A stretch of DNA of 5,462 bases, from contig JAQVBA010000066.1 in NCBI GenBank assembly GCA_028690555.1, forward strand, positions 1 to 5,462, given 5' to 3'. This document shows, piece after piece, positions 1 to 5,347 of the stretch. Under the pieces are notes generated by a model that saw only the letters and a list, made by a program, of their open reading frames with translations, did no database searches and was not told where the DNA came from. Positions within the stretch are counted from its first letter, which is position 1, and each line of letters starts with the position of its first letter. Origin of the DNA: Acholeplasmataceae bacterium (GTDB lineage Bacteria > Bacillota_I > Bacilli_A > Acholeplasmatales > Acholeplasmataceae). A program made the position numbers and the translations under genes.

Positions 1-13
1 TTTTTTTGCGGGC

Positions 14-131
14 GGGGTGAGCCGACAAGCGAGGGTCGTAGACCCGAGTCGGAGAGCAAACTGAAGGTTTGCGAACAGGCTCGCCCTCAGCCGAGCAAGT
101 CGATAGACTTGCGAGCAAATCTCTGATTTGC
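14..131 (+). repeat. Folded array of short stem-loops (candidate structured RNA or repeat tract)
   Basis: Four perfect small hairpins follow one another: stems 33-37/41-45, 56-61/67-72, 95-101/106-112 and 115-121/125-131. The first two are enclosed by a ten-pair stem, 14-23 with 78-87 (two G-T wobbles), which gives a branched fold. The last three hairpins share the outer arm GCAA...TTGC but differ inside. Position 99/108 is G:C while the equivalent 119/127 is A:T, so the change is compensated. I see no coding frame with a credible start. It could be a non-coding RNA ending at the T-run at 183-189, or a degenerate family of intergenic palindromes. A conserved fold is well supported, but a function is not. 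Confidence 0.55.
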
Positions 132-143
132 GACCAACGCGAT

Positions 144-189
144 GGGAATACCTAATTTGTACATTTAAGAATAGGTAATCCCTTTTTTT
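144..189 (+). terminator. Hairpin followed by T7, intrinsic-terminator-like
   Basis: Positions 144-154 pair with 172-182 (11 positions, one A-A mismatch) around a 17-nt loop, and seven T residues follow directly at 183-189. In archaea the T-tract alone can terminate transcription. It would end any plus-strand transcript covering the stem-loop array at 14-131, or one entering from left of the window. Confidence 0.45.
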
Positions 190-407
190 CGGAAGTGTGC
201 GTTGATTTCGTGTAAGAGATTGTGCAGATCCATGAGAAAGAACCAACCGCGAATCGGCGCGAATCCCGCCCTTCGGGCTCCCAGAATCGGATTTGCTTAT
301 CCTCACTTTCGCAAGCCAGCTACGCTGTCTTGCTCCTCCCTCATCGGGAGCGTTCGGGCAAATCCTGTCGCCGCTCCGGCGGCTCCCGTAAGGAGAAAGG
401 GGATGTG
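190..407. repeat. GC-rich non-coding tract with a second hairpin cluster
   Basis: No gene is supported here. From 268 onward there are consecutive short palindromes: 268-271/275-278; 311-315/329-333 continued inward by 317-320/324-327; 336-340/346-350; 370-374/379-383; and 383-386/392-395. A direct GCGAATC pair lies at 249 and 259. Two overlapping open frames cross the tract (202-522 and 222-554). They read low-complexity Arg/Ser/Pro-rich peptides over palindromic DNA and have no ribosome binding site, so I treat them as chance. The region resembles a cluster of intergenic repeat units next to the long inverted repeat. Confidence 0.5.
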
Positions 408-480
408 TCTTTTGTCATATTTCGGGGTGCGGGGCCGCGACTTCGGCGCGGAGCGGCCCGCGGTGGAGATATCTTATTTT
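408..480 (+). repeat. Left arm of a 73-bp inverted repeat flanking the island (IR-L)
   Basis: Read against the reverse complement of 5090-5162, this arm matches at 69 of 73 positions. Mismatches are at 414, 417, 435 and 456, and only the last two lie in the 63-bp core 418-480. Inside the core, 432-438 pairs with 453-459 and, after a one-G bulge, 428-430 pairs with 460-462. The apical loop contains a CTTCGG sequence (441-446), the classic stable cUUCGg tetraloop in RNA. The paired change 435/456 (C:G here, A:T in the other arm) supports selection on the fold. It could be a terminal repeat of a mobile cassette or a dispersed genomic palindrome. Confidence 0.9.
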
Positions 481-545
481 TGGGTTTGGGGGAAGTGGCT
501 ATTTTTCTCAGGGGGCGCCTAATCTCCCCTCCTCATGCGAGAATA

Positions 546-568
546 TATATGTGAAAAAATCACATATA
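546..568 (+). promoter_or_regulatory. Perfect 9-bp palindrome with A5 spacer, likely operator overlapping a TATA-like box
   Basis: TATATGTGA at 546-554 is repeated inverted at 560-568 around five A residues, so the half-sites are about 14 bp apart. An AT-rich TATA-like stretch (562-572) overlaps the right half-site. A TATA box there would place the start of transcription near 590, about 50 nt before the ATPase start at 641. A dimeric repressor bound here would block promoter recognition, which fits a tightly controlled defence ATPase. No regulator gene is in the window, so the protein that would bind is unknown. Confidence 0.5.
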
Positions 569-640
569 ATGTATATGGTATGTGGCTCTGCATGTTTTTA
601 GAAGATCAATGCGAGATAAAATCACTTGGGGGCGGTAAAG

Positions 641-2020
641 ATGTTAATTCGATTTACTGTTAAGAACTTTCTTTCTTTCAATGAGGAACAAGAGTTCTCT
701 ATGATTAGTGGAAAGGTTCGGTCAAAGATGCACCACCTAATAAAGGATCGTAAACTCAGCCTATTGAAGTTTGCCGCCATCTATGGTGCAAATGCATCAG
801 GCAAATCAAATCTCGTCGCTGCCATGGATTTTGCAAGAGCGACTATTGTCCGTGAAATTCCGATAGATATAATGAACAAATACTGCAGGATAAATTCAGA
901 GAATAAAAATGCCCCAAGCAGCTTTGAGTTCGAAATAAAACTTGCAGATAAGGCTTATGTCTATGGATTTGACATTGTTGTGAGTGAAAGCAGCATTCAT
1001 AATGAGTGGCTTTATCAACTAAATCAGAATGAAACTCGTCGTGAAATATTTGCCAGAGAGCCGAAAAACGAAAAAGTGATCTTTAACAAAGATTTCACAA
1101 AAGAAACGAGACATATTCTAGAGACCTATTCAAACAATATGATCTCAAATGATTCTGTATTGTTTCTTACAGAAATGAATAGAAATAAAGGAGATTTATA
1201 TAAAAATGAAAAGGAGTTGTTACCATTAAATGAGATCTATCACTGGTTTAAAGATCAACTTGTTATAAATTATCCAGATCAGCCTATGACCCCATCATAT
1301 TTTATGGATGATGAAAATCTGACGGAGGTAAATGCTGCTGTGTCATCACTGGGACTTGGCATCAAGCAGGTAAGATTTGCCGATGGAAACATGGATGAAT
1401 TACAGAAATTCCTCTCATCAACGTTTCTTAAAAAAATGCTTGAAGATTTAAAAAAGAAGAATCTTGTATGTAAGAAACAGGGAGATGAAGTAAAAGTAGG
1501 AGTTATGCTTCGTGGAGAACGTGAAATGTTCCTCCTCAATGTTGATCCGGAAACTCAGGAAATTAAAGTACAAAAAATTGTATTTGATCATCAAAAGGAG
1601 GGAATCTCTTTTGAAGTCTCTGAGGAATCCGACGGAACAAGAAGAGTCCTAGACTTAATAGAGTTACTTGTCTCTGCGAAGAGTGGTAGCAAAAAAGTAT
1701 ATGTAATTGATGAAATTAACAGACGTCTTCACCCTAATTTGACCTACCAGTTGATTGCCAAATATCTGGAATTGGCCAAAGACACAGAGATCCAATTAAT
1801 CGTAACAACTCATGAAGCACATCTCATGGACTTTAAACTTCTCAGACGTGACGAGATCTGGTTTGTTGATAAGAATATGGACGGTGAGTCATCATTATCT
1901 TCATTTGAAGAATACAACGAACGTTTTGATAAAAAAATCAGTAGATCTTATCTTGAAGGTAAATACCGCGGAGTTCCATTATTTGACGAGTATTTCCCCA
2001 TGAATCTGGAAGAGAAGTGA
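641..2020 (+). CDS. AAA15/COG1106-family ATP-binding protein (ABC/SMC-like), probable defence ATPase
   Basis: This is a 459-residue ATPase of the ABC/SMC-like fold seen in RloA/AbiL-type and related anti-phage genes. It opens with the typical MLIRFTVKNFLSFNEEQEFS strand. Walker A is GANASGKS (49-56), the degenerate ABC signature ESDGTRR is at 329-335, Walker B is KVYVIDE (352-358) with a following D-loop-like NRRLHP, and the switch histidine lies in TTHEAH (389-394). The C-terminus EGKYRGVPLFDE is also typical of the family. The middle part (about 75-290) is the variable, partly helical insertion. I chose ATG 641 because GGCGGT (631-636) lies just upstream; an in-frame TTG at 626 has no such site. 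In relatives this ATPase usually has a nuclease-like partner (RloB, or TOPRIM AriB in PARIS). None follows here, so it is either stand-alone or has lost its partner. The ATPase family is clear; the defence role is inferred. Confidence 0.88.
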   Translation: MLIRFTVKNFLSFNEEQEFSMISGKVRSKMHHLIKDRKLSLLKFAAIYGANASGKSNLVAAMDFARATIVREIPIDIMNKYCRINSENKNAPSSFEFEIKLADKAYVYGFDIVVSESSIHNEWLYQLNQNETRREIFAREPKNEKVIFNKDFTKETRHILETYSNNMISNDSVLFLTEMNRNKGDLYKNEKELLPLNEIYHWFKDQLVINYPDQPMTPSYFMDDENLTEVNAAVSSLGLGIKQVRFADGNMDELQKFLSSTFLKKMLEDLKKKNLVCKKQGDEVKVGVMLRGEREMFLLNVDPETQEIKVQKIVFDHQKEGISFEVSEESDGTRRVLDLIELLVSAKSGSKKVYVIDEINRRLHPNLTYQLIAKYLELAKDTEIQLIVTTHEAHLMDFKLLRRDEIWFVDKNMDGESSLSSFEEYNERFDKKISRSYLEGKYRGVPLFDEYFPMNLEEK

Positions 2021-2122
2021 CGAGCAATATGTGAGTGTGTCATTATGAAAATAAACAATATAAAAATCTCAAAATTATTCCTGTGTGGAACTATCATTTC
2101 TATTATTTTAGATAAAACTGTA

Positions 2123-2317
2123 GGAGGTAAAAGTATGTAGTAGACAGCTAAACTAAAAAAATGTAGTGTTTGGATCATTCAATCCAAAACAATTATTGCA
2201 CACAATATTGTTGGTTTACAGAGTATATATACTTTAACAAACGATCACTCTAAATCCGACAAAAAATCAATAAAAATTGTTATGGAACACTGGATAGTCC
2301 CACTATTTTTCGTATAA
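2123..2317 (+). pseudogene. Ideal ribosome binding site and ATG followed by TAG TAG and a 57-codon open frame
   Basis: GGAGGT at 2123-2128 sits six bases before ATG 2135, one of the best initiation sites in the window, yet codons 2 and 3 are both TAG. The same frame then stays open for 57 codons (2144-2314), reading TAKLKKCSVWIIQSK onward, and ends at TAA 2315. It may be a gene remnant disabled after its start, a start-stop element that affects downstream translation, or chance in AT-rich DNA. Reading both UAGs as pyrrolysine is conceivable in some methanogens but unlikely for two in a row. I do not recognise the peptide. Confidence 0.22.
2169..2212 (+). terminator. Two adjacent stem-loops, possible end of the ATPase transcript
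   Basis: TTTGGAT 2169-2175 pairs with ATCCAAA 2182-2188 (7 bp, 6-nt loop). Immediately after, 2188-2197 or so pairs with 2203-2212 (10 pairs, one bulged T) around a short loop. No T-run follows directly, so a terminator role is uncertain. They could instead shape the leader or process an RNA between the two transcription units. Confidence 0.3.
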
Positions 2318-2319
2318 AT
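2312..2319 (+). promoter_or_regulatory. TATA-like box for the CBASS operon
   Basis: GTATAAAT is centred about 37 bp before the ATG at 2353. Archaeal transcription starts about 25 bp downstream of the TATA centre, so the transcript would have a leader of only about 10 nt. This agrees with the weak ribosome binding site (GGA at 2343-2345) before the first gene. A second AT-rich candidate is the alternating TA run at 2224-2230. Confidence 0.4.
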
Positions 2320-2352
2320 CACTGAATATATCCACAGATTACGGAAATCAGA

Positions 2353-3432
2353 ATGATTATCAAACGATATCATACAATTAAGGATACTGCTATCTGCAGT
2401 ACCCGTCCGTGTTTCGACCAGAATTTTTCTGGATGGAAACCGGAACCTCGCTGGATGATCCCCTCGTCCAACACAGTAGAGCCCATAATAGTTGCAACCA
2501 ATGAAAAATCGTTGTCATTATTACGGAATCCAAACTTTCGATGTTCAAGAGCATTTCTGCGTGCATCAGAGTTTATTACATCGGATGGAAAAGCCTTAAC
2601 TCCATTATACTATCGTACGGCTGCCAAAGGTGGATTTAACGTTGCAAATAATACCGACACCCCAATTGCCCTGTCACTGATCATGGATGATCCACGGTGC
2701 TCTGGATTATCTGCACGAACGGTGTCGAGACTCATCAATGAGCTTAAGCCTGCATATTGTACAACGATGGATGAAGCGACCTACCTTCGTGACAACAGTT
2801 GGTCTACCCACAAACTTAAACAAATCAGGATGAAAAATCGTCAACTGATTAAAGCCCATCCGGAAATGAAGTTCATTGGCGTAATTAAGGGATCTACTGT
2901 TCCACAAATTAGAGGGCATGTATCTGAGTTACAAAGTCTTGGTATTGATCAATTCATCTTCCATATCGGAGACTACATCGCACACGGAAATGCATATGAA
3001 CTGAGGTGTGCGAAAGAGTTTGTTCAGACAATACGCGATCTTGTACCAACTCTTTATCTCTATGGGATGGGTTCTAAAGAAATGATTCAAACATTTCCTT
3101 ATGTTGATGGCATCATTACTCTGAACCACATAATAGAGCCGCATAATGGGATATTTACTGATGCTCAGGGTCGTATTACACATGAAAACGGATACAATCC
3201 AACTCAAAAAACGCTGGATTACTACATTGGCACTCTTCCATCCTTGGATCACGTGCGTGATGACGATGTGTGGAACACCTTTCAGCGCATAACCCGTGAC
3301 TTTTCCGATCGTAAAAACAGCGGCTATGCGTCTGCAGCATGCCTGATAGATACGATGCCTGGTAAATCGCAAATCAGGTTATCATCAGCAAAATGTAGGG
3401 CGTGTCTATTACATGGCAGGAGGGTATCTTAA
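2353..3432 (+). CDS. cap10: TGT-like TIM-barrel protein, type IV CBASS ancillary protein Cap10
   Basis: This 359-residue protein is related to tRNA-guanine transglycosylases. Recognisable blocks are FIGVIKGSTVPQIRGHVSEL (174-193, matching the TGT G-x-x-Q-G-G segment), LGIDQFIFHIGDYIAHGN (196-213), and LYLYGMGSKEMIQ then YVDGIITLNH (234-259, matching RYLMGVG...GIDMFDCV). Where TGT has its nucleophilic Asp (the second D of DMFD) I read Ile255. The DSGGFQ motif carrying the other active-site Asp is not visible. A C-x2-C-x2-H cluster (C348, C351, H354) near the end may be a rebuilt zinc site. It is therefore probably not an active transglycosylase. TGT-like Cap10 occurs in type IV CBASS and, as I recall from recent structural work, binds a CD-NTase carrying an N-terminal 7-deazaguanine. 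Its stop overlaps the CD-NTase start, implying coupled synthesis of partners. A DpdA-like DNA-modifying role is less likely without other dpd genes. Met35 (2455) is an alternative start without a better binding site. Confidence 0.78.
   Translation: MIIKRYHTIKDTAICSTRPCFDQNFSGWKPEPRWMIPSSNTVEPIIVATNEKSLSLLRNPNFRCSRAFLRASEFITSDGKALTPLYYRTAAKGGFNVANNTDTPIALSLIMDDPRCSGLSARTVSRLINELKPAYCTTMDEATYLRDNSWSTHKLKQIRMKNRQLIKAHPEMKFIGVIKGSTVPQIRGHVSELQSLGIDQFIFHIGDYIAHGNAYELRCAKEFVQTIRDLVPTLYLYGMGSKEMIQTFPYVDGIITLNHIIEPHNGIFTDAQGRITHENGYNPTQKTLDYYIGTLPSLDHVRDDDVWNTFQRITRDFSDRKNSGYASAACLIDTMPGKSQIRLSSAKCRACLLHGRRVS
3419..3423 (+). promoter_or_regulatory. Ribosome binding site that fixes the CD-NTase start
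   Basis: GGAGG inside the last codons of cap10 lies eight bases before ATG 3432, which itself overlaps the cap10 stop (TAATG). An earlier in-frame ATG at 3402 is possible but has no such site. The choice matters because it makes the mature CD-NTase begin with glycine. Confidence 0.75.
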
Positions 3433-4358
3433 TGGGTGGCGGATTATTGAGAGGCAGACCCCATTATGACTATGGTCAGAAGGTTTCTGACTATCCAAAA
3501 CAAGCAAAATTATCAAATGGGTCGGTCAATGACGTTTTGGATGACGCTGCAAAAAATTCTCGTGAGCGTGATGCCAAATCTCAAATGCAACATAGAAACG
3601 ATGCCGAAACTGCCATTAATTCTAATATTGAGGGACATGTCGATATTGAGTATGGAGGATCAGTAAGTAAAGCAACCTATGTTGACGGAGTCAGTGATCT
3701 GGATTGCCGCGTATATATTAATCATTCATCTTTGGCTTCTAAATCGCCGGATGAGATTAAGAGGTATATCGCAAAGCAGCTTAAAAGCAAGGATCCCCGT
3801 TCATCGGTAAAGATTGGGAGGATGGGTGTTACGGTAAAATATCATGACGGGACAGAAATGCAATTCATACCTGCAGTTCGTACCAGATATGGATATCAAC
3901 TTCCAAATGGCAACAGGTGGTCGAAAGTTATCTATGAGGAGCGTTTCAAGCGTGATTTCTCTCGAACGAACAAGAAATGTGGTGGCCAACTCTATCATTT
4001 GGTTACTGTTTTAAAGAAACAGAATAATCAGAACCCCTCTTCCCAGAAGTTGTCTGGTCATCACATAGAAGCTATGGCGAATAATATTTTTAAGCATTAT
4101 CCGAAATCAGCACCGAGAACGTTGGGAGCAATGATGGATTACTATTATCGCTATGCTCCCAGACAGGTTGTTCATAGAACGAGAGATAAAACGGGTCAGT
4201 CATCATTTGTTGACAAAGAAAAGTTAGGGGGTCCTGCCTCCAAAAATCGTCAGGCAGTTGCAAGACATATGGGGAGAGTTAGAAAAATCCTCCAGCAAGC
4301 ACAAAAAACTGGTGATACAACATCTTTGGAAAGATCAATCAACGGGAAACCCACATGA
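3432..4358 (+). CDS. CD-NTase (SMODS-family nucleotidyltransferase), CBASS signal synthase
   Basis: This 308-residue enzyme should make a cyclic or linear oligonucleotide second messenger from NTPs when phage infection is sensed. The polymerase-beta-like core shows G76-S77 in YGGSVSKATY, then the metal ligands D89-L90-D91 in GVSDLDCRVYI. The third strand reads DGTEMQFIPA (139-148). The usual catalytic Asp before the hydrophobic-Pro-Ala is Gln144, although Glu142 lies on the same face of the strand and may replace it. W163, N180 and the GGQLYHLVTVLKK helix (184-196) follow the family plan, and LGGPASKNR (265-273) matches the C-terminal helical domain. The N-terminus MGGGLLRGRP would give an exposed glycine after Met removal, fitting the proposed N-terminal deazaguanylation of type IV CD-NTases. 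The gene overlaps cap10 by 1 bp and the SLATT gene by 4 bp. The product nucleotide cannot be told from the sequence. Confidence 0.88.
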   Translation: MGGGLLRGRPHYDYGQKVSDYPKQAKLSNGSVNDVLDDAAKNSRERDAKSQMQHRNDAETAINSNIEGHVDIEYGGSVSKATYVDGVSDLDCRVYINHSSLASKSPDEIKRYIAKQLKSKDPRSSVKIGRMGVTVKYHDGTEMQFIPAVRTRYGYQLPNGNRWSKVIYEERFKRDFSRTNKKCGGQLYHLVTVLKKQNNQNPSSQKLSGHHIEAMANNIFKHYPKSAPRTLGAMMDYYYRYAPRQVVHRTRDKTGQSSFVDKEKLGGPASKNRQAVARHMGRVRKILQQAQKTGDTTSLERSINGKPT

Positions 4359-4987
4359 TGGATGAAAGTAATGAGAGAGAATATACCCCTCACAAAACTA
4401 TTTCTACCAATCTAAAAAGACTGGAAGAAACGGCAACGTTATCGGCACAAGCTTATCTGAAATCCAGTGATAAATTATCATTTAAGATGGGGATTGTACT
4501 CTGTATTAGTATAATTGGGAGTATCATCCTTGGGATTCTTGCAATTATCATACCAGTATGGTCTGGACTATCTGTTGTTACGGTTCAAGTTATTGGGATT
4601 CTCCTGGCATTTTCTGCCTTGGGGATTTCATTTTTTAGTTTATCTGATCGAATTTTTGGATGGGGGGAGAAAAAATCATCCTATGAAATGGGATTTAAAA
4701 TCTGGACTGGATATGTGCGAGAATCAAAATGGTTTAGAAAGAATGAACTTGAATCTCTCAAAGAAGATCTTGCCCTAACAAATGCTAAAATATTTCAGGA
4801 GAAATATGTCGCTTTTGTAAATTCTCTTCCCCCGAATGGACTTACAAGCAAAGAATTTCTTAAGTGCAAAAGTGATCTTAAACGAAAGATACGAGTAAGT
4901 AAGATGCTTGATATTGATCCCTGTGTTGATATTGATGCAGCATATGATTGTCATGATCAACAATCTCAAGTAGAGTCTATGAAATGA
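4355..4987 (+). CDS. SLATT-domain two-helix membrane protein, likely CBASS effector
   Basis: This 210-residue protein has the SLATT plan. A soluble amphipathic helix (about 15-42, LKRLEETATLSAQAYLKSSD) is followed by two transmembrane helices (about 45-67 and 72-96) joined by a very short turn, then a charged helical cytoplasmic tail (about 105-180) with Lys/Glu-rich stretches. SLATT proteins accompany SMODS nucleotidyltransferases. They are thought to be pore-forming or membrane-disrupting effectors triggered by the second messenger, killing the infected cell. The start ATGATG overlaps the CD-NTase stop (ATGA), so translation is coupled; Met1 or Met2 may be used. The last 30 residues are acidic and Asp-rich (DIDPCVDIDAAYD), which I cannot assign. 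A transmembrane sensor role is possible, but effector is the simplest reading. Confidence 0.82.
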   Translation: MMDESNEREYTPHKTISTNLKRLEETATLSAQAYLKSSDKLSFKMGIVLCISIIGSIILGILAIIIPVWSGLSVVTVQVIGILLAFSALGISFFSLSDRIFGWGEKKSSYEMGFKIWTGYVRESKWFRKNELESLKEDLALTNAKIFQEKYVAFVNSLPPNGLTSKEFLKCKSDLKRKIRVSKMLDIDPCVDIDAAYDCHDQQSQVESMK

Positions 4988-5082
4988 ATGTTAGTAATAT
5001 TGCTAATTCCTAGTGGCAAATACCTCCAAGAACCTCTTCAAAATCCTGTTGGATAGAAGAAGCCAAAACGAGCTCTAGTCTG

Positions 5083-5102
5083 GATATCTAAAATAAGATA
5101 TC
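5083..5102 (+). other. Small palindrome spanning the inner edge of the right repeat arm
   Basis: GATATCT at 5083-5089 pairs with AGATATC at 5096-5102 around six bases. It straddles the inner border of IR-R (5090) and has no counterpart at the left arm. It may be a minor part of the operon's 3' end or chance. A weaker hairpin (4991-5006) lies just after the SLATT stop; neither has a T-run. Confidence 0.25.
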
Positions 5103-5162
5103 TCCACCGCGGGACGCTCCGCGCCGAAGTCGCGTCCCCGCACCCCGAAATAAGAAAAAAGA
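5090..5162 (-). repeat. Right arm of the 73-bp inverted repeat (IR-R)
   Basis: This is the reverse complement of 408-480 with four differences. On the minus strand it folds like the left arm. The pair corresponding to 435/456 is A:T here (T5135 and A5114 on the plus strand) instead of C:G. It starts about 100 bp after the SLATT stop, so the two arms enclose exactly the ATPase and the CBASS operon. A minus-strand frame (5088-5315) reads through it with a peptide like the one read through the left arm, but this is a by-product of the repeat. Confidence 0.9.
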
Positions 5163-5335
5163 GTGGGAGTGGAGAAATGTATTTTCAAATAGGACGTACG
5201 CGGTTGGTTTTATCTCACCATTCCACACCCAGCCACACCCTTCCCGAATAGGATTGAAACTAACACCGCGTAACTTCTCTTCAAAAAAAAATCGTTCCTT
5301 TCGCGTGTGTTTCACACTGCTTCAAACGTTCGCGT

Positions 5336-5343
5336 AAAAAAAA
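5336..5343 (-). terminator. T8 terminator of the minus-strand flanking gene
   Basis: Eight consecutive T on the minus strand begin four bases after the stop codon of the gene at 5348-5462. A T-run right behind a stop is the usual archaeal termination signal. A second run of nine T (5283-5291) lies further downstream as a possible backup. Confidence 0.5.
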
Positions 5344-5347
5344 GAAG

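Larger units (their letters stand above)
2021..2352. other. AT-rich intergenic gap with small ORF, hairpins and promoter
   Basis: This 332-bp gap separates the ATPase from the operon. It contains an ATG-initiated 31-codon frame (2045-2140) with a hydrophobic middle (LFLCGTIISIIL) but no good ribosome binding site. It also holds a start codon followed by two stops at 2135-2143, two tandem hairpins (2169-2212), and a TATA-like box near 2312. It is too short for a nuclease partner of the ATPase or for Cap9/Cap11. It looks partly decayed. Confidence 0.45.

Noticed and set aside
202..554. Two overlapping plus-strand open frames of 106 and 110 codons
   Set aside because: They run through GC-rich palindromic DNA and the left repeat arm, have low-complexity Arg/Ser/Pro-rich products and no ribosome binding site; palindromic repeats explain the lack of stops.
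2045..2140. 31-codon frame after the ATPase as a small membrane protein
   Set aside because: It has a short hydrophobic stretch but no convincing ribosome binding site and lies in AT-rich DNA where such frames arise by chance; noted only within the intergenic entry.
2929..3372. Minus-strand open frame of 147 codons inside cap10
   Set aside because: It lies wholly opposite a well-supported plus-strand gene and its product shows no recognisable family.
2353..3432. DpdA (DNA 7-deazaguanine insertion) for the TGT-like gene
   Set aside because: No other dpd genes are present, and the gene overlaps a CD-NTase, which fits Cap10 far better.
241..5209. Eleven-base inverted match (AACCAACCGCG at 241 and its complement at 5199-5209) as an extension of the long repeats
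   Set aside because: It is out of register with the 73-bp arms by 120 bp, and a match of this length is expected by chance in a window of this size.
5088..5315. Minus-strand open frame of 75 codons sharing a peptide (FRGAGxRLRRGAxRGGDILF) with a frame in the left flank
   Set aside because: The shared peptide is just the inverted repeat read in the same frame. The two differences change amino acids but preserve the stem pairing, so selection is on the fold and not on a protein.
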